Made by a program: the position numbers and the translations under genes. Positions 32,251-41,517 of a stretch of 64,000 nucleotides of DNA are shown here, piece after piece. This stretch comes from Granulicella sp. S156 (GTDB lineage Bacteria; Acidobacteriota; Terriglobia; Terriglobales; Acidobacteriaceae). The notes under the pieces were generated by a model. It saw only the letters and a list, made by a program, of their open reading frames with translations, did no database searches and was not told the origin of the DNA. Within the stretch, counting starts at the first letter, position 1. Each line of letters begins with the position of its first letter. The DNA is taken from the NCBI RefSeq assembly GCF_009766105.1, contig NZ_LMUH01000001.1:187187-251186 (forward strand). The letters run 5' to 3'.

Positions 32251-33132
32251 CTAATTCTCCGAAGGCAGCTCGACACGGTCGACGACGAGCGTATCTACCG
32301 GCCCCTTGGCGGATTGCAGCTTTAGACCAAGCTGCTCCTGTAAGGCCGTGAAGATGGAAGGGGTAGAAGAGTCAGAGGATGCATCCGTCCCATCGTCGGC
32401 GGTCCACTTCAATAGGAGATCGTATTGGCCCGTAAGCCCCGTCTTATCGATAACGGTGCGATGCAGTTGATCCGTCAACATGTTCGCCAAAGACGCCAGT
32501 GGAATAGCGTGGCCGGTTAGTTCCGTATTCTGAACCGAACTCTGAACCGTCATTGCACCGCGAGCTACGCCATTCGGACTTTTGTCTTCCGGGGAACCTT
32601 CTGGCGCGGATGCCTTGAACTTGGGTCCGTCCTTCACCACAACCATCTCGTAGACCGGAAGTGTCTTCGTTTCGGTGTGGACCTTCAGCTGAAAACGATC
32701 CACCAGAATTGCCTGCAGCATCCCCTCGGCCTGTTTAGGCGTGAGCTTCTTTAGCAGCTCCAGGTCTGGTTCGACGATCTTCGCATTGATGTCGAACCGG
32801 TCAGAGCTCGCCCAGCCGGGCAAACCATAGATCAGATCCTGTTTGACGTCGTAGGCATCTTCAAGAAGCATCTTCACTGAAACATTCGTGGCAGAGAAAC
32901 TTTCGCTACTGAAACTGGTGCTGTTGTTATTGCCACTACTAGACTTATTGGGCTTGATCGAGACAACATCAAACGCAGGAACCCTGGTCTCCGTCCTCGT
33001 GGCCTGCGAGGCAGTTCCGCTTTGGCCCGCATTGGTCTGACCGAACACTCCCGGCACAAGGACTACGAACAAGGCAGAAAGAAACACAAGACTTCTGGTG
33101 CAACCCAACGTACGCGAAACCCGCTCGTCCAT
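32251..33132 (-). CDS. TIGR03435 family secreted protein (copy 3)
   Basis: About 293 residues with signal peptide (SLVFLSALFVVLVPGVFGQ), AFDVVSIKPNKSS near residue 60, LVDRFQLKVHTETKTLPVYEMVV in the middle, and the tail VVDRVELPSEN. The start is placed at the ATG beginning MDERVSRTLG with AGGGA about twelve bases upstream; ATGs 13 codons further up are possible. The neighbouring gene on the same strand is a close paralogue, 35 bp upstream of this gene's longest frame, showing tandem duplication. Function unknown. Confidence 0.85.
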   Translation of the reverse strand: MDERVSRTLGCTRSLVFLSALFVVLVPGVFGQTNAGQSGTASQATRTETRVPAFDVVSIKPNKSSSGNNNSTSFSSESFSATNVSVKMLLEDAYDVKQDLIYGLPGWASSDRFDINAKIVEPDLELLKKLTPKQAEGMLQAILVDRFQLKVHTETKTLPVYEMVVVKDGPKFKASAPEGSPEDKSPNGVARGAMTVQSSVQNTELTGHAIPLASLANMLTDQLHRTVIDKTGLTGQYDLLLKWTADDGTDASSDSSTPSIFTALQEQLGLKLQSAKGPVDTLVVDRVELPSEN

Positions 33133-33205
33133 GATGAGTATCAGTCCCTTCCCAGGCTTGATACCCATCATACGAAGCCTATCCGCCCGATGTTCCCGTT
33201 ATCCG

Positions 33206-34060
33206 CTAATTTTCCGAAGGCATCTCGACGCGATCGACTACGAGAGTTTCTACGGGTCCCCTGGAGGATTGGAGCTTTAGACCAAGCTGCTCCTGCAAGG
33301 CCGTGAAGATGGAAGGTGCGGAAGAGTCTGGCGACGGATCTTGGCCATCATCCGGCGCCCACTTCAAATCCAGATCATATTTTCCCGTGAGCCCCGTCTT
33401 ATCCAGAACCGTGCGGTGTAACTGCCGCGATAGCATAGCTGCCAGTGAAGTCAAAGGAATGGCCGTTGCGGTAAGTTCGTTGTTGTGTATCCACATGCCC
33501 GGAGTCTTGCCACCATCGGCAGATCCATTGCCGGATGCGGCTTCGTGGAACTTGGGACTGCCCTTCGTAACGACCAGCTCATAGACTGGAAGCTCCTTGG
33601 TTTCGATGTGAACCTTTAATTGAAAGCGGTCCGCCAGAAATGATTGCAGCATCGACCGGCGCTGTTCGCCGGTGAGCTTCTTTAGTTCATCGAGGTTGGG
33701 ATCAACTACCTTAGCTTTGATATCGAAGCTGGTAGATTCCGCCCATCCTGGAACTCCAGAGATAAGATCTTCCCTGATATCGTAGGCATCCCGCAGAAGC
33801 CGCTTCAGCGAAACATTCGTTGCAAAATAACTATCGTTATGGGTCTCAATGCCCATTGACCCGCTACCGGATCTATTCGGCTTAATCGAAACAACGTCGA
33901 ACACAGGCAATTTAGCCTCTGCAGTAGTGGACTGCGACGAAGTTCCGCTCTGCCCTGTACTCGTCTGGCCAAACAAACCAGGCATAACAAGCACCAACAG
34001 AGCGGGAAGAAGCACAAACCTTCTCTTGAAATTTAGCCTGCGCGTAACGAGTTCGCTCAC
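33206..34060 (-). CDS. TIGR03435 family secreted protein (copy 4)
   Basis: About 284 residues from the GTG at 34060 (VSELVTRRLNFK), giving a clean signal peptide (FVLLPALLVLVMPGLFGQ). Family marks are VFDVVSIKPNRSG, LADRFQLKVHIETKELPVYELVV and the tail VVDRVEMPSEN. The frame stays open to 34150, but its first codons (MPSEKLASDDD) correspond to the decayed end of another TIGR03435 gene, so I do not use that ATG. It is closely related to copy 3 downstream. Confidence 0.85.
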   Translation of the reverse strand: MSELVTRRLNFKRRFVLLPALLVLVMPGLFGQTSTGQSGTSSQSTTAEAKLPVFDVVSIKPNRSGSGSMGIETHNDSYFATNVSLKRLLRDAYDIREDLISGVPGWAESTSFDIKAKVVDPNLDELKKLTGEQRRSMLQSFLADRFQLKVHIETKELPVYELVVTKGSPKFHEAASGNGSADGGKTPGMWIHNNELTATAIPLTSLAAMLSRQLHRTVLDKTGLTGKYDLDLKWAPDDGQDPSPDSSAPSIFTALQEQLGLKLQSSRGPVETLVVDRVEMPSEN

Positions 34061-34130
34061 GATAGGGGTGTTCCCTTCTGACTTCGGATACTCGTCAGAC
34101 GAAACACCGTTGCTAATGTCGTCGTCGCTG

Positions 34131-34170
34131 GCTAATTTTTCCGAGGGCATTTCAACGGGTTCGGGAGCAA
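34131..34170 (-). pseudogene. Remnant of the 3' end of another TIGR03435 gene
   Basis: On the minus strand this stretch reads EPVEMPSEK and lines up base for base with the last codons of copy 4 (DRVEMPSEN and stop). One extra A in the GAAAAATTAG run shifts the stop out of frame. It is about 70% identical over 40 bases to the end of copy 4. Only the tail survives. Confidence 0.55.
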
Positions 34171-34282
34171 GAGCGCCTTCGATTTTGCTCTCCGAAGAAA
34201 GATTTCTAAATTACCTATTGCTTTCCCAATGGAGCTGTGGCATTCTCCTGTTGGTAAGCCAAATGAACAAGGAGCAGGCCGC

Positions 34283-34630
34283 GTGAAGCAGAAAAAAGAT
34301 GTGCAGCAAGGAACACTGGCTCTGATGCTCCTGAAGACCCTCGAGCTACTGGGACCGCTGCACGGCTACGGCATCGCCCGACGTATCGAGCAGATCAGCG
34401 GGGCCCTGCTCTCGGTAAACCAGGGTACGCTTTATCCTGTGCTGCTGAGGTTAGAGAACGAGGGCGCCATATCTTCGGATTGGGGGCCCTCGGAAAACAA
34501 CCGCCGCGCACGCTTCTACCGGCTGACACCTGCGGGACAAAAATTGCTGAACGCCGAAAAGCGCGACTGGGAGCAAACGGCGGCGATTATTGCGCGCTTC
34601 TTTGAAGTGAAGGCGGAGGATCTGGCATGA
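34283..34630 (+). CDS. PadR family transcriptional regulator
   Basis: A 115-residue winged-helix protein with the PadR core GTLALMLLKTLELLGPLHGYGIARRIEQ and QGTLYPVLLRLENEGAI, and a short helical C-terminus. The GTG at 34283 is preceded by AAGGAG with eight bases of spacing. Its stop overlaps the ATG of the ADOP permease (ATGA). In Acidobacteria such short PadR proteins typically precede ADOP permeases, and this one probably controls that gene. Confidence 0.92.
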   Translation: MKQKKDVQQGTLALMLLKTLELLGPLHGYGIARRIEQISGALLSVNQGTLYPVLLRLENEGAISSDWGPSENNRRARFYRLTPAGQKLLNAEKRDWEQTAAIIARFFEVKAEDLA

Positions 34631-37248
34631 GATTCCTGCATCGATCTTTCAGGCGACTGCTGAACTTCACGACGAGACGTCGCACCGATGAACGACTCCG
34701 AGAAGAGATGGAATGGCATATAGCGGCTCTGACGGAAGAAAACATCCTCGCCGGCATGACTCCCAGGGATGCCGGTCGTCAAGCTCGTCTGAAGTTTGGG
34801 TCTGTGGAGGCGATTCGGGAAAACTACCGCGCCGAAGAAGGGCTGCCATCCCTGGAGACCCTGGTGTTCGACGTTCGTTATGCTTTTCGCTCACTCCGTA
34901 AATCGCCCACGTTTACCATCGTGGCTCTGGTTACTCTGGCGCTCAGCATTGGGGCCAATGTGGTCGTCTTCGGAGTGCTGAATGCGGTCCTTCTGCGTCC
35001 GCTGCCTGTGAGCGAGCCGCAGAACCTGTATCAGTTGCGTCATAAGCAGTGGATGACAGGACGGTTGCTGACGACGTCCTATCCGGCGTTCGAGGATCTC
35101 CAGCGACGCAACACTACCTTCAGCGGGATGGCTGCTATTAATGCGTACGTTCATGGAGACATGGACTGGCGCAACGCTGTGATGAGTGCCTCCGGCGACG
35201 AAGTCACTAGTAATTATTTCGATCTACTTGGAGTTCAGCCCCAGGCGGGACAGTTGTTCCATCCTAAAGACAAGCTTCGGCCGGATGCTGCGACCTATGT
35301 TGTGTTGAGCGACCAACTGTGGCAGAACAGGTTTCATGGCGACCGAGACATAGTGGGGTCTGCCGTGGAGATCAATAAACAGCCTTTTACTGTGATTGGC
35401 ATCACTCCGGCACAGTTCCACGGTACGGAGAAATTCGGCTTTCCAGACTTCTGGATACCGATGAAGAACGAGCAGTGGGCTGAGGGGGCCGACAATCTTC
35501 AGGGACGCAGATCGGCACTTGTCACGGTCATCGGAAGGCTTAAGCCAGGGGTGACGTCGCAACAGGCGACAGACGAGCTGAACACGATTGAGGCCCAGTT
35601 GGCGAAGGAGCATCCGGAGACTGATGACGGACAACCGCTGCGACTGATCCATCCGGGACTGATTGGGGATGAGGGAGATGTCATTCGCGGATTTCTCTAC
35701 AGCGTGACCTTCCTGGGTCTTCTGGTCCTGGTAGCAGCGTGCGCGAATCTGGCAATGCTGTTTGCGGCGCGTACCGCAGATCGCAGTCGCGAACTGGCAC
35801 TCCGCGTGGCCCTGGGATCAAGCCGCCAGAGGCTCATGAGGCAACTGCTGACCGAGGCGATGCTGGTATCGCTGATGGGCGGAGCCGTGGGGCTGGTTAG
35901 CGCGCATCTGCTGCTGGGAGTGCTGAACCGGTCGTCTTCGTTTGCCGGCACTCTGACAGTGAGCATGGATGCACAGGTGTACCTGGCAGGCGTGGTCCTG
36001 ACGATGGGGAGCGCGTTTTTGTTTGGGATGATTCCTGCGTGGCAGGCATCGCGGAACAGTCCGTTGCAGATGATGAAGGGCGCACCTGCAGGGTCGAGGT
36101 ATCTGCGTCGCTTCGCCTTGCGAGATCTGCTGCTCGGCGTGCAAATTGCAATCTGCACACTGCTTGTCATGGCGTCGTTTGTGGCGGCGCGCGGCATGGC
36201 GCGTGCGTTGCACATACCGCTAGGCTTTCAACCGCGCGGCGCTGTATTGGTCAATCTGGACTTGAGCGCGGAGAGGGAGAAAGCGGTAGTTCAGTCAGCC
36301 CTGAACATTCCTGGCGTAACCGCAGCGGGTTCCGTAAACCGTACGCCTATGACCGGTGGACTGCATGGAGTTCCAGTCTTCCGTCCCGGGACGAAAGACT
36401 TCAAGCTCAATAATTCTGCGCTGGCGCCGTACGTGTTCACGATGTCGCCGGGATACCTGAGCGCCGCTGGTACTCGGCTACTGAGTGGGCGAGATGTCTC
36501 CTGGCAGGACAACACAGCGACACCCTATATGGCCATCGTGAACCAAACGTTTGCGCAAAAGATGTGGGGAGAGACGCCGGCGATCGGACAACACTTCCTT
36601 GTGTCAGGCCACCTCACCGAAGTAGTCGGCGTGGCGGAGGATGGTAAGTATCACGACATACAAGAGACACCGCAGCCGGTGGTTTACCTGCCGTTGTTGC
36701 AAGGCGAGAGTGATGCATCGGTTCTCGTGTTGCGCTCAAAGCTGGCGCCAAACGAGATCGCGGCGCAACTCGAACGCTCGTTGAACGGGGGCGAGCGGAA
36801 CTTGCCAATCACGGTCCAACGCTGGGACGATACGTTGGCGACCGAACTATTTCCGGCGCGGGCAGCGACAGTGGCACTGGGCATTTTGGGCCTGCTGGCA
36901 GCGGCGCTGGCGGTGACGGGCATCTTCGGCATGGCGGCCTACAACGTGAGTCGACGCATGAAGGAGCTCGGCATCCGCGTGGCCCTGGGAGCACGCAAGA
37001 TACAAGTGATGAGTGCGGCAGTGGGACGACCGATGATGTTGCTTGGCGTGGGATCGGCCCTGGGTATGCTGGCCGGAGTCTTCGCGAGCCGACTGCTAGG
37101 GCAGATTGTGTACAGGGCGGATCCGAGCGATCCAGCCGTGGTCGGCTGCACGATTCTAACGATGACGCTGCTGGGGGCTGCGGCAATCGCTATTCCCGCC
37201 CGGCGAGCACTTTCCGTTGATACCTCAAAGCTCATGCGGCAAGAGTGA
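34627..37248 (+). CDS. ADOP-type duplicated MacB/FtsX-like permease (TIGR03434)
   Basis: An 873-residue membrane protein. A soluble N-terminal helical part (RLREEMEWHIAALTEENILA to EAIRENYRAEEG) is typical of acidobacterial duplicated orphan permeases. It is followed by two MacB-core plus FtsX units: SLRKSPTFTIVALVTLALSIGAN opens the first, the four-helix FtsX block LLVLVAACANLAMLFAARTA lies near 360-480, and a second unit ends near the C-terminus with ALRVALG-like MKELGIRVALGARK. These permeases lack a cognate ATPase gene nearby, as here. Substrate unknown. Confidence 0.9.
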   Translation: MRFLHRSFRRLLNFTTRRRTDERLREEMEWHIAALTEENILAGMTPRDAGRQARLKFGSVEAIRENYRAEEGLPSLETLVFDVRYAFRSLRKSPTFTIVALVTLALSIGANVVVFGVLNAVLLRPLPVSEPQNLYQLRHKQWMTGRLLTTSYPAFEDLQRRNTTFSGMAAINAYVHGDMDWRNAVMSASGDEVTSNYFDLLGVQPQAGQLFHPKDKLRPDAATYVVLSDQLWQNRFHGDRDIVGSAVEINKQPFTVIGITPAQFHGTEKFGFPDFWIPMKNEQWAEGADNLQGRRSALVTVIGRLKPGVTSQQATDELNTIEAQLAKEHPETDDGQPLRLIHPGLIGDEGDVIRGFLYSVTFLGLLVLVAACANLAMLFAARTADRSRELALRVALGSSRQRLMRQLLTEAMLVSLMGGAVGLVSAHLLLGVLNRSSSFAGTLTVSMDAQVYLAGVVLTMGSAFLFGMIPAWQASRNSPLQMMKGAPAGSRYLRRFALRDLLLGVQIAICTLLVMASFVAARGMARALHIPLGFQPRGAVLVNLDLSAEREKAVVQSALNIPGVTAAGSVNRTPMTGGLHGVPVFRPGTKDFKLNNSALAPYVFTMSPGYLSAAGTRLLSGRDVSWQDNTATPYMAIVNQTFAQKMWGETPAIGQHFLVSGHLTEVVGVAEDGKYHDIQETPQPVVYLPLLQGESDASVLVLRSKLAPNEIAAQLERSLNGGERNLPITVQRWDDTLATELFPARAATVALGILGLLAAALAVTGIFGMAAYNVSRRMKELGIRVALGARKIQVMSAAVGRPMMLLGVGSALGMLAGVFASRLLGQIVYRADPSDPAVVGCTILTMTLLGAAAIAIPARRALSVDTSKLMRQE

Positions 37249-37441
37249 GGCAGATTAGCGGCGAAAGTTTGCGGCTTCGCAAGACACTCAGGAACTAACA
37301 CCGGATTCAGGAACGAACGACTCATCAGGACGGAGGGCATTGCCCCTCAGACCTGACAGCAGATCTGCGTCCTTGCGTTCGCTCCCATACAGGTTCGTTC
37401 TAACTAAAACTTTTTTGGCACTATGAGGCATTAGCACATTG

Positions 37442-40243
37442 ATGATTGCGTCCACATTCACCACTCTCGCAGTAGCACTTTCATGTGTCTTGTCCCCTGC
37501 TTCAGCAGCAGGCAGTTCCTTTCGCTTGAATCGTACAAATACTCCCGCACCCTCCGTCAAAGGAGAACACGCAGTGGCATTCAGTGGCGTGGTGACTGAT
37601 CCCTCTGGTGCCCTCGTTCCGCGGGCTGCGGTGCACATCGCCGCGCGTGACGGATCGTTCACGCGCGATCTTATAACCGACGCATGGGGTCGATTTTCTC
37701 TGACTATGCTCCCAAGCTCGTATGACCTCACCGTTACAGCACCAGGTTTCGAACCTTTTCTCAAGGAAGTCCGTGTCAGTGCATCTCCCATAAACGTTAC
37801 TGCTCGCCTGACGATTGCTATCGCGCAGACAAGCGTCGAAGTCAGCGGCAACACCAACGCCATGAGCACCTCCGAGGATTCGAACAAAAATGGACTGGAC
37901 CTGCAGGGAGACTCATTGGCCGCACTCTCCGATGACGATGCCACGTTCCAGCAGCAGTTACTGGCGCTGGCCGGAGACGACGGCTCACATCCGCCGCAGG
38001 TTTATGTGGACGGTTTTTCGGGAGGAGGGTTTCCGCCCAAGAGCACGATCCGCGAGGTCAAGATCAACCAGAGTCCATTCTCCGCCGCGTACGAATCGAT
38101 GGGTCTGGGACGCATCGAGATCTTCACCAAGCCCGGCACGGGCAGCATTCACGGCTCAGTAGGCGTCTATGGCGATCCCTCAGCCTTCAACTCGCAGAAC
38201 CCGTTTCTGCACGAGGCTGAGCCCGGATACTATCGCGTACATACGGTTGGCGAACTGAGTGGGCCGATCGACAAGAAGACATCGTTCTTTCTCAGCGCCG
38301 ACTACTACGACCAACAGAACAACGCGATCATCAATGCGCAGTCGGTCAACAGTACCGGCGGCATCTATAGCCTCTCCGAGGCATTGCCCGATCCGACGCA
38401 GACAGAACACTATAGCGCGCGGTTGGACCGCCAATGGTCGACGAATAACACGCTCACAGGCCGTTATGAGTTCGACCGCGCGGCCCAGACCAATGGCGGC
38501 TTGAGCCAGTACGTACTGCCGAGCGAAGCCTACAACTCCACCCAGACCGCGCAAACACTGCAGCTAAGAAATACGCAGATCGTTAGCGCGAACGCCGAGG
38601 TCGATTCACGCTTTGAATGGATTCGCGCACGCACAGACCAGAACCCTGTGAGCACCGCGCCTACGATCACGGTAGAGGGCACAGTAAGTGCAGGAGGAAG
38701 CCCCTCGCAGGCCTACCACGACAACCAGGACCAGTTCGAGTTTCAGGAAGATGGAACCTATGAGCGCGGTAAGCACCTCATCCGCGCGGGCGGGCGGTAC
38801 CGTCTGTACCGCGATGCCAATCTGTCGACGGCAGGTTTCAATGGAACATTCACGTTTACGAGTCTGGCCAGCTATCAGGCGTCGGTGCTGGGAACGCCAA
38901 GCGCCTCGCAGTTTCAATTGACGACGGGCAAGGCGAACTTCCGCGTCATCACCGGCGATGCGGCGCTGTGGGCAGAAGATGAATGGCAGCTACGCAAGGA
39001 TGTCACCGCGGACCTTGGCTTCCGATTGGAGTCGCAGTCGGCGATTCCGGATCACTTCGACCCCTCGCCGCATTTTGGCCTGGCGTGGGCGCTGCACCAG
39101 ACCGGCAGCAAGACCGCTCCAGTAGTGCTGCGCATAGGATCCGGCATCTTCTATGACCGCTTCCCGATTGCGGACCTGATGACCGCCGTGCGGCAAAACA
39201 ATCCCAAGTTGCAGCAGACGTATACAGTTACCAATCCGGATTTCTTTGTGAACGATATTCCGCCCGCAGCACAGTTAGGAGCCGCAACACCGCCGACGAT
39301 TTATCGGGTGGCCCCCGGCTTCCGCTCCGAGTATGAGATTGATTCCGGCGCGAGCGCCGAGTTCAACCTGGGCAAGCACGGTTCCATCTCGGTAACCTAT
39401 CTGAACAAAGTGCAGGAGCACCAGTGGGTTTCGATCAACGCCAACGCACCACGCACCGATGGTACGCGGCCTTACGGTACGGCAGCAGGAAACATCTACG
39501 AGTTCTCCTCCGGCGCTGAGGGTCGCGGGAACTGGCTCTACATAGATCCGCGGATAACGATCAACAAGAACATCACCATGTGGGGCCACTTCAACTTCAA
39601 GCGCCAAAACTCCGACACCTTCGGCGAGACCAGCTTTGCCTCCAACAGCTACGACATTCACCAGGACTACGGTCGCAGCCCATCGGATCGTCATCAAGCC
39701 GCCTATGTCGGCATGAATGCCGGCCTGAAGTGGGGCCTGCGCACTGGATTATTTCTAACGGCACGCTCCGGCTCGCCCTTCAACATCACGACAGGCTCAG
39801 ATAACAACGGCGACACCATCTATGACGACCGCCCATCGTTCGCTACATCAGCCTCAAACCCAGCCAATGTGGTGCATACGATCTACGGCAATCTGGACAT
39901 TAATCCGCAGCCCGGCGAGAAGATCATTCCCGTGGACTACGGGCACTCGGCGGGACCGTTTGTATCCTTGCAACTGCAGGCGAGCAAGACGTGGAAGTTC
40001 GGCTCGCGACCGGCCAATCCGGACGATTCTGCACCTGGAAAATCAATACCTCCGCCCGATCCGCGCTATGAGTTGGTGTTTTCTGTGGAAGCACAGAATG
40101 TAACCAACTCAGTCAGCCCAGCGCAGCCTGTCGGCGTACTGACCTCACCCTTCTTCGGGCAGCCGATCTCCACGTCCAACAATTTTCTGAGCACCTCTGC
40201 AGCGAACCGCACCATCACGCTGCATACGGCGATTTCGTTCTAG
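37442..40243 (+). CDS. Oar-like TonB-dependent receptor with carboxypeptidase-regulatory domain
   Basis: About 933 residues. Signal peptide (FTTLAVALSCVLSPASAAG), Ig-like carboxypeptidase-regulatory domain (FSGVVTDPSGALVPRAAVHIAARDG to ~150), a plug-like region with QVYVDGFSGGGFPPKSTIREVKINQ, and a long barrel ending in a terminal Phe (TLHTAISF). This is a better TonB-receptor match than the 23.5-kb gene because the plug is visible. The ATG at 37442 follows a TTG that could also start. It is 190 bp downstream of the ADOP gene, on the same strand, possibly with its own promoter. Ligand unknown. Confidence 0.85.
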   Translation: MIASTFTTLAVALSCVLSPASAAGSSFRLNRTNTPAPSVKGEHAVAFSGVVTDPSGALVPRAAVHIAARDGSFTRDLITDAWGRFSLTMLPSSYDLTVTAPGFEPFLKEVRVSASPINVTARLTIAIAQTSVEVSGNTNAMSTSEDSNKNGLDLQGDSLAALSDDDATFQQQLLALAGDDGSHPPQVYVDGFSGGGFPPKSTIREVKINQSPFSAAYESMGLGRIEIFTKPGTGSIHGSVGVYGDPSAFNSQNPFLHEAEPGYYRVHTVGELSGPIDKKTSFFLSADYYDQQNNAIINAQSVNSTGGIYSLSEALPDPTQTEHYSARLDRQWSTNNTLTGRYEFDRAAQTNGGLSQYVLPSEAYNSTQTAQTLQLRNTQIVSANAEVDSRFEWIRARTDQNPVSTAPTITVEGTVSAGGSPSQAYHDNQDQFEFQEDGTYERGKHLIRAGGRYRLYRDANLSTAGFNGTFTFTSLASYQASVLGTPSASQFQLTTGKANFRVITGDAALWAEDEWQLRKDVTADLGFRLESQSAIPDHFDPSPHFGLAWALHQTGSKTAPVVLRIGSGIFYDRFPIADLMTAVRQNNPKLQQTYTVTNPDFFVNDIPPAAQLGAATPPTIYRVAPGFRSEYEIDSGASAEFNLGKHGSISVTYLNKVQEHQWVSINANAPRTDGTRPYGTAAGNIYEFSSGAEGRGNWLYIDPRITINKNITMWGHFNFKRQNSDTFGETSFASNSYDIHQDYGRSPSDRHQAAYVGMNAGLKWGLRTGLFLTARSGSPFNITTGSDNNGDTIYDDRPSFATSASNPANVVHTIYGNLDINPQPGEKIIPVDYGHSAGPFVSLQLQASKTWKFGSRPANPDDSAPGKSIPPPDPRYELVFSVEAQNVTNSVSPAQPVGVLTSPFFGQPISTSNNFLSTSAANRTITLHTAISF

Positions 40244-40257
40244 CCAGGCTCCCGTAT

Positions 40258-41391
40258 TTAATTCGCAGAGGGCTTGTCCACATGGTCGATGACGATCACG
40301 TCGACTGGTGTCTTCTTCGCATCCAGCTTCAACCCAATCTGCTGCTGAATCGCATCGAATAGTCCAGGCGCTGCCTCAACATCGTCGGCCTGCTTTGGCA
40401 GTTGCGGCGGATGCCCGTTGAACTCCGAATCATCGGGCGTGAACGTGAAGGTGAAGTCAAATTTTCCCGTAAGTCCTGTCTGGTCCACTACCGGCCGATC
40501 CAGAACGAGTGACTGAAGAAAACCGGTAAAATCCACCATCGTTCCGTTAATGACTCGCAACGACAGGCCGCCCTTCCCAGGCCCAAAGCCGAGACCAGGC
40601 AGCGGCCCATTCAACTGGGTTGGCGTCAGCTTCTGCCCATTCTTCCCTACCGTAAGCACAAACGCCGAGAGCTCTCGTTTGTCGTGATGGAACTTCAGGC
40701 TGAAGCGGTCGGCCAGCAGCTTTCGAATCATGCTTCTAATCTGTTGGGGATTCGGTGTCCCTTCCTTGTCAGGAACCGCGGCGATGTCGTATCGATCCTT
40801 ATCCATCCACGCAGGACCGCCCTCGATCTGTTTCGCCTGAACCTCGTACGCAAATGCAATCAGGTCCACAAGAGAACCGTTGCGGATTGTGAAGTTACGG
40901 CCATTCATCGTAAGCTGCTGCAGGCTCGTGGCTCCGGAGTCGTTCGGCTTAATGGTCGCCACGTCAAACGACGGATCGGCGTCCGCCGCCATCAGCTTCG
41001 GCGGCTTCGGAGGCTCTGGAATCTCCCAGGCCGTCTCTTTGGTCGCACGCACGAGGTTCAACGGCAGGGGTGTCCCCTGGGTCCAGTTTCCCGTGATCGT
41101 CTTACCGTCCGCACTCAGCTTGCCCTCATAACTGCCGATGATGAGCTCGACCTTTAGAGTCGAATCAACAAATTTAGCGGAAGAGGCTTTGAAAGGCTGT
41201 CCGCCTTGGTCGATGCTGTACATGACAGCCTTCAGCCGCTCATCGTCCTTCGAGAGTTGTAGGACAATCCGCAACTCTTTACCGTTGGGCGGAGTCAGTG
41301 TTCCCTGCCAGGCTCCGGTGATGTCCTGGGCGCGCAGAGCGCTCCCCACCAGGGTTGCGAACGCGACGATCCACAGAAACATCTTCTTCAT
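40258..41391 (-). CDS. TIGR03435 family protein with N-terminal GTWQG beta domain (copy 5)
   Basis: A 377-residue protein with signal peptide (MFLWIVAFATLVGSALRAQ). A beta-rich domain starts DITGAWQGTLTPPNGKEL, followed by TIGR03435 from SFDVATIKPNDSG to the tail VIDHVDKPSAN. It is colinear with the extracellular half of the BlaR1-like fusion at 27.8 kb, sharing LPLNLVRAT-ETAWEIP and KFHHDKRELSAFVLTVGK. AGGAGA precedes the ATG. It converges on the receptor gene with 14 bp between them. Could compete with the fused sensor for the same ligand (inference). Confidence 0.88.
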   Translation of the reverse strand: MKKMFLWIVAFATLVGSALRAQDITGAWQGTLTPPNGKELRIVLQLSKDDERLKAVMYSIDQGGQPFKASSAKFVDSTLKVELIIGSYEGKLSADGKTITGNWTQGTPLPLNLVRATKETAWEIPEPPKPPKLMAADADPSFDVATIKPNDSGATSLQQLTMNGRNFTIRNGSLVDLIAFAYEVQAKQIEGGPAWMDKDRYDIAAVPDKEGTPNPQQIRSMIRKLLADRFSLKFHHDKRELSAFVLTVGKNGQKLTPTQLNGPLPGLGFGPGKGGLSLRVINGTMVDFTGFLQSLVLDRPVVDQTGLTGKFDFTFTFTPDDSEFNGHPPQLPKQADDVEAAPGLFDAIQQQIGLKLDAKKTPVDVIVIDHVDKPSAN

Positions 41392-41517
41392 AAAGAATCT
41401 CCTGAAAACCTGTTTGCAGACTTCCGACCAGGACCCGGCGGATAAAACGACACCGTGCCTTTATAGCAGTAAGACGATGCGCGGTAGACGGATAGAACCT
41501 AACTCAGTAGCTACACC

